NCBI GenBank assembly: GCA_902612345.1
Contig: CACMDE010000008.1
Location: 1 to 55,011, forward strand
DNA: 55,011 nucleotides
Source: an uncultured Pelagibacteraceae bacterium
Lineage (GTDB): Bacteria; Pseudomonadota; Alphaproteobacteria; Pelagibacterales; Pelagibacteraceae
Reading direction: 5' to 3'
The notes under the pieces are model-generated. The model saw only the letters and a list, made by a program, of their open reading frames with translations, was not told the origin of the DNA and did no database searches. The first letter of the stretch is position 1. The number at the start of each line of letters is the position of its first letter. Both the position numbers and the translations under genes were made by a program. Shown here piece by piece: positions 9,835 through 18,708 of the stretch.

Positions 9835-9849
9835 GTTCTATAAAAGTTC
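9835..9849 (-). promoter_or_regulatory. LexA (SOS) box of lexA
   Basis: On the gene strand the sequence reads GAACTTTTATAGAAC, an exact match to the GAAC-N7-GAAC direct-repeat operator known for alphaproteobacterial LexA. It lies 23 bases upstream of the chosen lexA start. It contains TATAGA, a plausible -10 element preceded 15 bases upstream by a weak TTGTAT, so bound LexA would block the promoter. Another GAAC occurs at the far side of an imperfect inverted repeat (9814-9838), right before the start codon. The inference is autoregulation of lexA, independent of the trp genes upstream. Confidence 0.8.
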
Positions 9850-9896
9850 TTGCTTAAATACAACCAAAAAAAGGCTTATAAATAAAGGGTTTTTGA

Positions 9897-10688
9897 CTAA
9901 AGAACTGAAAATATTGAGTTACTTTCTAAGTTTTTTAATAATGATTCACCAATTAGAAAAGTTTTAATATTTGTTTGATTGGAAATTTTTAAAACATCAT
10001 CCTTATTTTTTATACCACTCTCAGAAACCAATATTCCATTAAAGCTATTTAAAGTTTTATAAATTTCAAAAGTGATATTTAAATCAGTTTTAAGTGTTTT
10101 TAAATTTCTATTATTTATACCTATTATTGCATTTTTAAAACTAGCAATTCTATTTGCCTCTTCAACAGTATGAACTTCAATTATTATAGACATTTTGTAT
10201 TCTAAAGCTGTATTATAGAGTTCTTCTAGTTGATTTTGACTTAAAGCAGCAACAATCAAAAGTATAGCGTCAGCGCCGAAACTTTTTGCTAATGGAATTT
10301 GAAATTTATCAATAAAAAAATCCTTACATAATACAGGTAGATTTACCTGTTCTTTAATTTTAGAAATATGTTCTAAACTACCATTAAAAAAATCTTCTTC
10401 AGTTAAAACTGATAAACATGTTGCTTTATGTTTCTCATATATTTTAGCTATATTCACAGGGTTATAATCTTCAATTATAACACCCGCAGAAGGGCTTTTT
10501 TTTTTAATTTCAGCTATTATAGAAAATTTTCCATTTGAGTAATTTGAATGTATTTTTTTTTTAAAATCTAGGTATTTATCAAATTTATCAATTTTGTGTT
10601 CTAAATCCTCTATTTTTAATTTATTTTTTAATAAATTTAATTTTTCTATTTTTTTATTTATGATTTTATCTAGAGAATTAGATGCCAT
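9897..10688 (-). CDS. trpC: Indole-3-glycerol phosphate synthase TrpC
   Basis: TrpC closes the indole ring from carboxyphenylamino-deoxyribulose phosphate in tryptophan synthesis. The 263-residue TIM barrel shows IAEIKKKSPSAGVI (catalytic lysine), LSVLTEEDFFNGS, VLCKDFFIDKFQI (catalytic lysine), GADAILLIVAAL, IIEVHTVEEA, IGINNRNLKT and VSESGIK. It is monofunctional, with no TrpF domain fused. It overlaps the trpD 3' end by 11 bases. In many alphaproteobacteria moaC and moeA sit between trpC and lexA; here lexA follows directly. Confidence 0.96.
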   Translation of the reverse strand: MASNSLDKIINKKIEKLNLLKNKLKIEDLEHKIDKFDKYLDFKKKIHSNYSNGKFSIIAEIKKKSPSAGVIIEDYNPVNIAKIYEKHKATCLSVLTEEDFFNGSLEHISKIKEQVNLPVLCKDFFIDKFQIPLAKSFGADAILLIVAALSQNQLEELYNTALEYKMSIIIEVHTVEEANRIASFKNAIIGINNRNLKTLKTDLNITFEIYKTLNSFNGILVSESGIKNKDDVLKISNQTNIKTFLIGESLLKNLESNSIFSVL

Positions 10689-11673
10689 TTTGAATTTTTT
10701 CTAAATGGTTGAAAGCTTTTCCTGACAAAATATGATCTCTTGCTTTTTGATAGGCTTCTTTAAAGTTATTTTTATCTTCAGAAACGATCAATCCTGCTGC
10801 AGCATTTAAACATACTGCAATTGAAAAATCATTATCTTCACCTTTAAAAATATTAATAATTTTTTTTGAATTATAATTTGAATCTTCACCTAAGATAGTA
10901 TCAAAACCTTTAGTCTTTATGTTTAATTGACGTGGATCAATTGTAATATTTGATATTTCTCCATTTTTTAATTGACAAACATTAGTAGTTGCATAGGGTG
11001 AAATTTCATCTAGTCCGTCATCACTATTAACAATCCATGCGTTTGTAATTTTTAAATCTTTCAATGCATTTGCAAAAATATTTAAAAGCTTTTTATCAAA
11101 AACACCAACAACTTGCTTTTTAACTAGTGCAGGGCTGCTTAACGGACCGATCATATTAAATATAGTTCTTTTGCCAATTTTTTTTCTTACTGGTCCAACA
11201 TATTTCATCGCCAAATGATAATTTGGAGCAAACATAAAACCAAAATTAAATTTGTTAATATTATTCTCCACAGATTTTGCATCTAAATTAATATTTATAT
11301 TTAATTTTTCCAAAACATCTCCTGAACCACATTTTGATGAAACTGCTTTATTTCCATGTTTTGCAACTTTAATACCCATGGAAGCCAATAAAAGTGCAGA
11401 TGCAGTTGAAATATTCAGAGTATTTTTTCCATCACCTCCAGTGCCACATGTATCGATTGCATCCGCAACATTAACTCTTGTAGATTTATCTCTTAAAACA
11501 TAAACACCAGCTGCAATTTCAGTTGATACTTCACCTTTATTAGATAACAGTGTTAGAAATTGATAAATCTCATCCTCAGAGATTTCTCCGTTCATTATTT
11601 TTGTGAATATGTCCTTTGTCTCTTCAAAATTAAGATCAATTTTATCTTTTAATTTTTTAAGAGAGTTTTTCAT
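10678..11673 (-). CDS. trpD: Anthranilate phosphoribosyltransferase TrpD
   Basis: TrpD transfers phosphoribose from PRPP to anthranilate. The protein shows the PRPP-binding CGTGGDGKNTLNIST, then KHGNKAVSSKCGSGDVLE, FAPNYHLAMKYVGPVRK and GPLSSPA. I place the start at ATG 11673 (MKNSLKK, 331 residues), one base after the trpG stop. An in-frame start at 11688 would overlap trpG and add five residues. It is a stand-alone domain, not fused to TrpG. Confidence 0.96.
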   Translation of the reverse strand: MKNSLKKLKDKIDLNFEETKDIFTKIMNGEISEDEIYQFLTLLSNKGEVSTEIAAGVYVLRDKSTRVNVADAIDTCGTGGDGKNTLNISTASALLLASMGIKVAKHGNKAVSSKCGSGDVLEKLNININLDAKSVENNINKFNFGFMFAPNYHLAMKYVGPVRKKIGKRTIFNMIGPLSSPALVKKQVVGVFDKKLLNIFANALKDLKITNAWIVNSDDGLDEISPYATTNVCQLKNGEISNITIDPRQLNIKTKGFDTILGEDSNYNSKKIINIFKGEDNDFSIAVCLNAAAGLIVSEDKNNFKEAYQKARDHILSGKAFNHLEKIQNGI

Positions 11674-11674
11674 T

Positions 11675-12244
11675 TTATATTTTAACAAAATTTTCTATAA
11701 TTTTCATACCAACTTTCGTATTAATGCTTTCAGGATGAAATTGTACACCATGAATTTGATATTTATTATGCATTAAACCCATTATTATGTTGTTATCTGT
11801 TGTAGCTGTTACTATTAAATCCTTAGATAAACTAGCTTTGTCTACAATTAGACTATGATATCTAGTAGCTGTAAATTTACTCTTTATTCCCTTTAATACA
11901 CCAAGTTTCTTACTTTTTATTACACTTGTTTTTCCATGCATAAGTTTTTTGGCTTGAACAATTTTTGATCCAAAAACTTGTCCAATTATTTGATGACCTA
12001 AACAAACTCCTAAGATTGGAATTTTGTTATAAAACTCTTTTACAATTTTTAAACAGTTTCCTGCTTGATTAGGATTTCCAGGTCCAGGTGAAATTATTAT
12101 TTTTTTATATTTATTTTTAATTATATCTTTTGAATTTACTATATCATTTCTTTTAACATCAACATTTTTATTAAATGAAGAAACATAATGATAAAGGTTA
12201 TATGTAAAACTATCATAGTTATCAATTAAAAGTATTTTTGACAC
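11675..12244 (-). CDS. trpG: Anthranilate synthase component II (glutamine amidotransferase) TrpG
   Basis: TrpG hydrolyses glutamine to supply ammonia to TrpE. The 189-residue class I amidotransferase shows the nucleophile in GVCLGHQIIG, the oxyanion region ISPGPGNPNQAG, the C-terminal catalytic His-Glu in VQFHPESI, and the N-terminal LLIDNYDSFTYNLYHY typical of TrpG/PabA. It lies 4 bases after trpE, supporting an anthranilate rather than aminodeoxychorismate role. It may also serve PabB, as happens in other bacteria. Confidence 0.94.
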   Translation of the reverse strand: MSKILLIDNYDSFTYNLYHYVSSFNKNVDVKRNDIVNSKDIIKNKYKKIIISPGPGNPNQAGNCLKIVKEFYNKIPILGVCLGHQIIGQVFGSKIVQAKKLMHGKTSVIKSKKLGVLKGIKSKFTATRYHSLIVDKASLSKDLIVTATTDNNIIMGLMHNKYQIHGVQFHPESINTKVGMKIIENFVKI

Positions 12245-12248
12245 TTAT

Positions 12249-13703
12249 TTACTCCATTGCTTTTATTAAAGCTTTAGCTTTGTTTTCAGTTTCAATATAT
12301 TCTTTTATGGGCTCACTATCTGCAACTATTCCAGCACCAGCTTGTGCATATAATAAACCATCTTTAACAACAGCTGTTCTTAAAGCTATACAGGTATCAA
12401 ATTCACCTGCTGCAGTAAAATATCCTATTCCACCAGCATAAACCTTTCTTTTAGTAGTTTCTAACTCATCAATAATTTCCATCGCACGTATTTTTGGAGC
12501 ACCAGATACAGTTCCTGCCGGAAAACCAGACAACAAAGTATCAAATTTACTATATTTATTATTAAATTTTCCAATTACATTTGAAACTATATGCATCACA
12601 TGAGAATATCTTTCTATTTTAAATTTTTCAGTAACTTTAACAGTATTAATTTGGGAAACTCTTCCAGCATCATTTCTGCCCAAATCTAAAAGCATTAAAT
12701 GTTCAGCTAGTTCTTTTTTATCTTTCAATAGATCTTTTGCATAAAAAATATCTTGTTTTTTATTTTTACCCCTAGGTCTTGTTCCTGCAATAGGTCTTAT
12801 AGTTATTTTACCGTCTCTTAATCTTACAAGTATTTCAGGACTTGCTCCTATGATTTGAAAATCTTTAAAGTTAAAAAAATACATGAAAGGAGAAGGGTTT
12901 GTAACTCTAAGTTTTTTATAAACTTCAAGAGGATCCTTTTGTAATTTTGCCTCAAATCTTTGACTTAGAACAACTTGAAAAATATCACCTTTTTTGATGT
13001 ATTTTTTAGCTTTAATAACATTATTCAAAAATTTTTGTTTACTAATATTTGATTTAATTTTTACTTTTAATTTTTTTTCTTCTTTCTCATAATAATTTTT
13101 ATTATTTGCAAGAAGTATTAAATTTTCAATATCAGATTTAGAATTCTCATATGCTTGAAAATAATTTTTAACCTTCTCTTCCTTAAAAAAATTTCTAATA
13201 AAGTGAATTTTTTTTTTAAGATTATCAAGAATAATCAGTGATTTTGGTCTAATTATTCTAACATCTGGAATGTTTAGATCGTCCCTGCATTTGTTAGGAA
13301 TTTTCTCAATATAACGAATTATATCATAAGAAAAATATCCAGAAATTATAGAACATATGTTAGGTAATTCTTTAGGTGTGTCAAATTTAAAATTTTCAAT
13401 AATTCGATCAATAATATTTTTTGGAGAATTTTTTAATATTTTAATTTTATTATTAATGATTTGTTTACATTTATTTCCTTGAAATTCCCAAATACAATCT
13501 GGGCTTCTCCCTAATATTGTATATCGGCCTTTAATTTTAGCTTTTTCAACTGATTCAAATATAAAACTATTTTTTTCAATTAAAAAATTATTAATTAAAT
13601 TTTCAGTCTCTTTAATCCCATTTGAATTAATTGTGTGAAATAAAATTTGATTTTTTTTATTTATATGATCTCTTTTAAATTCAGAAATTGTTTTATTTAG
13701 CAT
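12249..13703 (-). CDS. trpE: Anthranilate synthase component I TrpE
   Basis: TrpE converts chorismate and ammonia to anthranilate. The 484-residue protein has the chorismate-binding fold with IAGTRPRGKN, DLGRNDAGRVS, FPAGTVSGAPKIRAMEII and GIGYFTAAGEFDTCIALRT, ending AGAGIVADSEP. The N-terminal part keeps a tryptophan-feedback-like segment (FIFESVEKAKIKGRYTILG). Its ATG overlaps the stop of the preceding ppiD-like gene as TAATG, so the trp genes are probably read from a promoter upstream of that gene. I saw no trp leader peptide or attenuator. Confidence 0.95.
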   Translation of the reverse strand: MLNKTISEFKRDHINKKNQILFHTINSNGIKETENLINNFLIEKNSFIFESVEKAKIKGRYTILGRSPDCIWEFQGNKCKQIINNKIKILKNSPKNIIDRIIENFKFDTPKELPNICSIISGYFSYDIIRYIEKIPNKCRDDLNIPDVRIIRPKSLIILDNLKKKIHFIRNFFKEEKVKNYFQAYENSKSDIENLILLANNKNYYEKEEKKLKVKIKSNISKQKFLNNVIKAKKYIKKGDIFQVVLSQRFEAKLQKDPLEVYKKLRVTNPSPFMYFFNFKDFQIIGASPEILVRLRDGKITIRPIAGTRPRGKNKKQDIFYAKDLLKDKKELAEHLMLLDLGRNDAGRVSQINTVKVTEKFKIERYSHVMHIVSNVIGKFNNKYSKFDTLLSGFPAGTVSGAPKIRAMEIIDELETTKRKVYAGGIGYFTAAGEFDTCIALRTAVVKDGLLYAQAGAGIVADSEPIKEYIETENKAKALIKAME

Positions 13704-15112
13704 TATCTAAAATTATTTTTTAATCTCTCAATAGTATTTTGAAATACTTTAATTTCATATTTTTCACTTAAGTAAATATCATAACTTGAGTAAAGAGTAT
13801 CTCTAATTTCACTATTTGATTTTAATAAATAATTTTTTAAATCATCTTGTGTAATTTCAACACTATAATTAATTTTTTTAATATAGGCTAAATAAATATT
13901 ATTCAAAGCATCGTTGATAAGAACGAAGGAATTTTCTGGTAAAGAATAAATTAATTTAATTGCATCAGTTGAAAACTTACTATTATCATTAATTGAGTTT
14001 ATTGATAGATTTTCTGCAGACTTTGTATTGGAAAAACTCTTTAGATCGTCATATTTTAAATTTTTATTCTGTATATCTTCTAAAAGTTTTTTATTGTATT
14101 CAAATCTGAACTGATTTCTAAGGCTTAAATTAATTTCTTCTCTAAATTGATTTGAATTTATATCTGGTAACCTATTTTCAAGTTTGTTTATCTTAAATAA
14201 TATATAATGATCATTATTATCGATTAAATTTACTTGCTCGATATTATTTTTTTTTGAATAAATTAATTCAAATTCTTTATCATAAGGATAATAATTATTA
14301 ATTATTTCTAGTTTCAAATTGTACTGACTAGCTATCAAATCTATTTTTTCATTATTTAAAACTTTATTGTCTATATCATCTATAATCTTAAAAAACTCAT
14401 CATTATATTCATCAGTATCAAGTAAATTTTTCGGTGTTATTTTGACATAACTAAAATTAATAAAATCTTTTTTTAGTTTATCTTCATTTAAAGATATATA
14501 TTCATCTATTTCCTCAGAGCTAAAATCTTTCTTATATTTTTCTTGAAGGTTTACAAAATCAACTTCAATTATTCTATTTTCGTTAGCAAATCTCTTATCA
14601 ATCAAAAATTTGGGTACGACCAATCCACCGTTGATATAATTAAACAAAATTTTTTGAAGCTCATTTGATTTTAACCTATTTTCAAATTGAGCTGCAGAAA
14701 GGTTATTTTCTAATAAAAATTTTTCATATTTAGTTCTTGAGAAATTATTTTTATCATCGAGAAAATTTTTGTTATTTATAATTTTATTTTTTAACGTTTG
14801 ATCTGAAAAATTAAGATTAAGATTTTCAATTTCCATTTTCATTAGTTCTAGAGATATAAGCTGACTTAATAATTCTTCAAAAATATTATTATCAAGATTT
14901 TCTCTAATTAAATTTTCATTTAATCCAGATTCATTAACATGATTTATAAAATCAGTAACCGAAATTGTATTATTGTTAATTTTAGCAACATTGTTTGTAT
15001 TTCCTCTTGTAAATACATCTCCCATTCCCCAGAATACAAAAGGTATTGCAATAAGAGCTACAATTACCCATGAAATTTTAGAGTTTGTTAGGCTTTTAAA
15101 TTTACTAATCAT
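13703..15112 (-). CDS. PpiD/SurA-like membrane-anchored periplasmic foldase
   Basis: This 469-residue protein has one N-terminal membrane anchor (about residues 13 to 34, ISWVIVALIAIPFVFWGMGD) preceded by a short cytoplasmic stretch. A SurA_N-like chaperone domain follows (VAKINNNTISVTDFINHV). This layout, and its location before the trp genes and divergent from tpiA, match alphaproteobacterial PpiD. It is shorter than typical PpiD (about 620), and I cannot find the parvulin rotamase motifs in the middle, so a chaperone-only role is possible. It is divergent from tpiA across 61 bases. Confidence 0.75.
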   Translation of the reverse strand: MISKFKSLTNSKISWVIVALIAIPFVFWGMGDVFTRGNTNNVAKINNNTISVTDFINHVNESGLNENLIRENLDNNIFEELLSQLISLELMKMEIENLNLNFSDQTLKNKIINNKNFLDDKNNFSRTKYEKFLLENNLSAAQFENRLKSNELQKILFNYINGGLVVPKFLIDKRFANENRIIEVDFVNLQEKYKKDFSSEEIDEYISLNEDKLKKDFINFSYVKITPKNLLDTDEYNDEFFKIIDDIDNKVLNNEKIDLIASQYNLKLEIINNYYPYDKEFELIYSKKNNIEQVNLIDNNDHYILFKINKLENRLPDINSNQFREEINLSLRNQFRFEYNKKLLEDIQNKNLKYDDLKSFSNTKSAENLSINSINDNSKFSTDAIKLIYSLPENSFVLINDALNNIYLAYIKKINYSVEITQDDLKNYLLKSNSEIRDTLYSSYDIYLSEKYEIKVFQNTIERLKNNFR

Positions 15113-15131
15113 ACGAAAAAATCTTTATTTA

Positions 15132-15161
15132 TTGATTTTTTAAAAAACAAATCTATAGATT
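15132..15161 (+). promoter_or_regulatory. Candidate tpiA promoter overlapped by a perfect palindrome
   Basis: TTGATT at 15132-15137 and TATAGA at 15154-15159, separated by 16 bases, make a reasonable vegetative promoter ending 15 bases before the tpiA ATG. The -10 lies inside AATCTATAGATT (15150-15161), a perfect 12-base palindrome in the 61-base divergent region shared with the ppiD-like gene. In such AT-rich sequence a 12-base palindrome can occur by chance. Confidence 0.4.
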
Positions 15162-15173
15162 AAAATATCGTTT

Positions 15174-15920
15174 ATGACAAATAATATATATTTTATTGCT
15201 AATTGGAAAATGTACGGAAGTACATCATCTCTTAATTCTTTAAATAAATTAATTAATTTAAGTAAATTAAAAAAGTATAGAAATGCTAAAATTATATATT
15301 TTCCACCTTTTACCCTTATTCAGAGTTTTATTAATAAATTTAAAAATACAAAAATTTATGTAGGAGGACAAAATTGTCATCACATTGAAGATTATGGATC
15401 ATTTACAGGCTCCATAAGTCCGAAAATGTTAAAAGAACTCGGTTGCAAATATGTTATTCTAGGACATTCAGAAAATAGGATTGCCGGTGAAACAGATGAA
15501 GATATAAATAAAAAAATTCACTCAGCCTTAAATAAAAATTTAAAAGTTATATTTTGCATTGGAGAAACCTTAAAAGAAAAAAGAAAGAAAATTACTTTTT
15601 CAGTTTTAAAGAGACAGATTAATAAAGGACTTAAAAGTATAAAAAATTTTAATAATATTTTGATTGCCTACGAACCTGTATGGTCCATTGGAACAGGAGT
15701 GATACCAAAAGATAAAGAGCTAGAATTTAATGTTAGCAAAATAAAAAGAATAATATCAAAAAAAACCAGATATAAATTACCCATACTTTATGGAGGCTCT
15801 GTAAATAACAAAAATATATCAAATCTTAAAAATATAATTGGTATTAAAGGCTTTTTAATAGGTTCTGCCTCACAAAGTTCAAAAAAATTCATTGATATAA
15901 TAAAAAAAACAATTAATTAG
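15174..15920 (+). CDS. tpiA: Triose-phosphate isomerase
   Basis: TpiA interconverts dihydroxyacetone phosphate and glyceraldehyde 3-phosphate. The 248-residue TIM barrel has the substrate Asn and Lys in ANWKMYGS, the electrophilic histidine in LGHSENR, the catalytic glutamate in AYEPVWSIGTG, and the phosphate loop LYGGSVNNKN. It starts a plus-strand cluster with secG, pyrG, kdsA and eno, a conserved alphaproteobacterial order. A candidate promoter lies just upstream. Confidence 0.97.
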   Translation: MTNNIYFIANWKMYGSTSSLNSLNKLINLSKLKKYRNAKIIYFPPFTLIQSFINKFKNTKIYVGGQNCHHIEDYGSFTGSISPKMLKELGCKYVILGHSENRIAGETDEDINKKIHSALNKNLKVIFCIGETLKEKRKKITFSVLKRQINKGLKSIKNFNNILIAYEPVWSIGTGVIPKDKELEFNVSKIKRIISKKTRYKLPILYGGSVNNKNISNLKNIIGIKGFLIGSASQSSKKFIDIIKKTIN

Positions 15921-15925
15921 TTCGC

Positions 15926-16228
15926 ATGGAAAATACTTTGCTAGTCATAAACATCATTTTGGCTGCTGTTTTAGTAGTTTTAGTTCTAATTCAGAAATCT
16001 GAAGGTGGAGCGCTTGGAATTGGTATATCTCAGGATAATTTTATGTTTTCAAGATCTGCTGGTAATTTTTTAACAAAATCAACAGCGGTAATTGCAACTT
16101 TATTTATAATTTGCAGTCTTTCCTTAACTATAATTTCAAGAAGCGAACTCGAACCTACAGGTTCAGTGCTGGATAAAATAGAGGAAAATCAAGAAGAGAC
16201 ACCAAAAATTCCTGAAAATAATAATTAA
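15926..16228 (+). CDS. secG: Protein translocase subunit SecG
   Basis: SecG is the small, non-essential stimulator of the SecYEG channel. The 100-residue protein has two membrane segments (about residues 4 to 22 and 51 to 70). Between them lies the conserved cytosolic loop VLIQKSEGGALGIG followed by SRSAGNFLTKSTAV. A charged tail follows (EENQEETPK). It is located between tpiA and pyrG, the normal place in this class, starting 5 bases after tpiA. Confidence 0.93.
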   Translation: MENTLLVINIILAAVLVVLVLIQKSEGGALGIGISQDNFMFSRSAGNFLTKSTAVIATLFIICSLSLTIISRSELEPTGSVLDKIEENQEETPKIPENNN

Positions 16229-16268
16229 TTCTTTGAAATTAAATAATATCGGTCTATAACATAATTCC

Positions 16269-17891
16269 ATGGCGCGATATATATTTGTCACTGGCGGCGT
16301 GGTTTCATCCTTAGGTAAAGGTCTTTCTTCAGCCTCGCTAGCATATCTATTACAATCTAGAGGATTTAAAGTCCGATTAAGAAAATTAGATCCGTATTTA
16401 AATGTTGATCCTGGAACAATGAGTCCTTTTCAGCATGGAGAGGTTTTTGTAACAGATGATGGTGCTGAAACAGATTTAGATTTGGGTCACTACGAAAGAT
16501 TTTCTGGAATAACAGCAAAGAAAACTGACAATATAACAACAGGAAAAATTTATAATGATGTATTAAAAAAAGAAAGAAAAGGAAAATACCTTGGTAAGAC
16601 TGTTCAAGTAATACCACACATTACAGATAGAATAAAAGAATTCATCAAACATGATACATCAAAAGAAGATTTTATTATTTGTGAAATAGGTGGAATAGTC
16701 GGAGATATTGAAAGCTTACCATTTGTAGAAGCTATAAGACAACTTGCAAATGATGTAGGAAAAAAAAATGCATTATTTATTCATTTAACTTTAGTTCCAT
16801 ATTTAAAAGCATCTGACGAAATAAAAACGAAACCAACTCAACATTCTGTTAAAGAGTTGAGAAGTATTGGTATTCAGCCCGATATAATTATTTGTAGATC
16901 TGAAAGATCAATTCCCTTAGAACATAGAAAAAAAATATCTTTATTTTGTAATGTAGATATCAAAAATGTTATAGAGACAGTTGATGTTAAAACAATATAC
17001 GAAGCACCAATTAGCTTTGCTAATGAAAAATTAGATATTCAAGTATTAAATTATTTTAAAATAAAATCAAAAAATTCTAGCAATTTAGCTCCATGGCGAA
17101 AAATAAATAAAATTATTCTTAACACTAAAAAACAAGTCAACATTGCCATTATTGGAAAATATGTTGAATTAAAAGATGCTTATAAATCTTTGGATGAAGC
17201 ACTTACTCATGGTGGAATAGCAAATAATATTAAAGTAAATCTTGTTAGGATAGACTCTGAAAAATTGAAACCTTTGGAAATAAAAGCGAAGTTAAAAAAT
17301 ATCTCAGGAATTTTAATACCAGGAGGATTTGGAAAAAGAGGCACAAGTGGTAAAATTGAGTCTATAAGATTTGCAAGAATTAATAAAATACCATTTCTTG
17401 GAATTTGTTATGGTATGCAAATGTCAATAATTGAATTTGCTAGAAATAAATTAAAAATAAAAAATGCAACTTCAAGTGAATTTGATAAAAAAGGAATTTC
17501 TATTGTTGGATTAATGAATGAATGGGATAAAAATGGTAAAAAAATCAAGGGAACTGACAAAGATTTAGGTGGCACTATGAGACTTGGGTCATATGATGCA
17601 AAATTAAAAGAAAATACTTTAATTAGAAAAATTTATAAATCAAAAATAATTAAAGAAAGACACAGACACAGATATGAAGTTAATATTTCTTATAAAGATG
17701 AATTTGAGAAAAATGGACTTATTTTTTCAGGTTTATCCCCCGATAATAGACTTCCTGAAATCATAGAGCTCAAAAACCACCCGTGGTTTATTGGGGTACA
17801 ATTTCATCCTGAATTTAAATCTAGACCTTTTAATCCACATCCTTTATTTTCATCTTTTATCAAAGCTGCTAAAAAAAAATATGCAAAATAA
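16269..17891 (+). CDS. pyrG: CTP synthase
   Basis: PyrG aminates UTP to CTP using glutamine. The 540-residue protein has an N-terminal synthetase domain starting [20 protein letters not shown], with HYERFSG and [16 protein letters not shown]. The C-terminal amidotransferase domain has the nucleophile in [10 protein letters not shown] and the His-Glu pair in [11 protein letters not shown]. Length matches the family. A 40-base gap separates it from secG, and it overlaps kdsA by 11 bases. Confidence 0.97.
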   Translation: MARYIFVTGGVVSSLGKGLSSASLAYLLQSRGFKVRLRKLDPYLNVDPGTMSPFQHGEVFVTDDGAETDLDLGHYERFSGITAKKTDNITTGKIYNDVLKKERKGKYLGKTVQVIPHITDRIKEFIKHDTSKEDFIICEIGGIVGDIESLPFVEAIRQLANDVGKKNALFIHLTLVPYLKASDEIKTKPTQHSVKELRSIGIQPDIIICRSERSIPLEHRKKISLFCNVDIKNVIETVDVKTIYEAPISFANEKLDIQVLNYFKIKSKNSSNLAPWRKINKIILNTKKQVNIAIIGKYVELKDAYKSLDEALTHGGIANNIKVNLVRIDSEKLKPLEIKAKLKNISGILIPGGFGKRGTSGKIESIRFARINKIPFLGICYGMQMSIIEFARNKLKIKNATSSEFDKKGISIVGLMNEWDKNGKKIKGTDKDLGGTMRLGSYDAKLKENTLIRKIYKSKIIKERHRHRYEVNISYKDEFEKNGLIFSGLSPDNRLPEIIELKNHPWFIGVQFHPEFKSRPFNPHPLFSSFIKAAKKKYAK

Positions 17892-18708
17892 AATTGTAAA
17901 TTGTAACGGTATTGAAATAGGTAATAATAAAAAAATAACTTTAATTGCTGGACCATGCCAGCTTGAGTCCGAACAACATGCAATGGATATATCAGGCAAA
18001 ATTAAGGAAATTGCATCAAAACTGAAAATTGGCTTTGTTTACAAAACATCCTTTGATAAAGCAAATAGAACTAGTCTTAAGGGAAAAAGAGGAGCGGGAT
18101 TAGAAAGTTCTTTGCCAGTATTTGATAAGATTAAAAAAGAATTGAATGTTCCAATTTTAACTGATGTTCATAATGAAAAACATTGTGAGGTAGTTTCTAA
18201 ACATGTTGATATTCTACAAATACCTGCTTTTTTATGCAGACAAACAGATCTATTGATTGCAGCTGCAAAAACAAAAAAAATAATTAATGTAAAAAAAGGC
18301 CAGTTCTTAGCCCCGTGGGATATGGTCAATGTAACAAAAAAAATTTCAGATTCAGGAAACGATAATATTCTGGTTACAGAACGTGGTGCTAGCTTTGGAT
18401 ATAATACACTGGTATCCGATATGAGATCAATTCCAATAATGATCAAAAATGGGTATCCAGTTGTTTTTGATGCTACGCATTCAGTGCAACAGCCAGGTGG
18501 ACTTGGAGAAAAGAGTGGAGGACAAAGAGAATTTGTAGAGTACTTAGCCCGTGCAGCTTCAGCAGTTGGTGTAGCAGCTATATTTATTGAGACTCATCAA
18601 GATCCTGATAATGCACCATCAGATGGTCCAAATATGGTTCCTTTGAATAAGCTAGAAGATCTTTTAACTCAAATTATAGAAATTGATAAATTAGTTAAAA
18701 ATTTTTGA
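17881..18708 (+). CDS. kdsA: 3-deoxy-8-phosphooctulonate synthase (Kdo-8-phosphate synthase)
   Basis: KdsA condenses phosphoenolpyruvate with arabinose 5-phosphate on the way to Kdo, the inner-core sugar attached to lipid A. It shows [57 protein letters not shown] and the C-terminal [17 protein letters not shown] use ATG 17881 (MQNKIVN, 275 residues), which overlaps the pyrG stop; a start at 17791 would lie deep inside pyrG. With lpxABDI and lpxB it shows that this organism makes a Kdo-containing lipid A core. Confidence 0.96.
   Translation: MQNKIVNCNGIEIGNNKKITLIAGPCQLESEQHAMDISGKIKEIASKLKIGFVYKTSFDKANRTSLKGKRGAGLESSLPVFDKIKKELNVPILTDVHNEKHCEVVSKHVDILQIPAFLCRQTDLLIAAAKTKKIINVKKGQFLAPWDMVNVTKKISDSGNDNILVTERGASFGYNTLVSDMRSIPIMIKNGYPVVFDATHSVQQPGGLGEKSGGQREFVEYLARAASAVGVAAIFIETHQDPDNAPSDGPNMVPLNKLEDLLTQIIEIDKLVKNF

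Noticed and set aside
9813-9863. Longer LexA N-terminus starting at 9863
   Set aside because: The extra residues are not family-like, and this would place the LexA box and the -10 inside the coding sequence.
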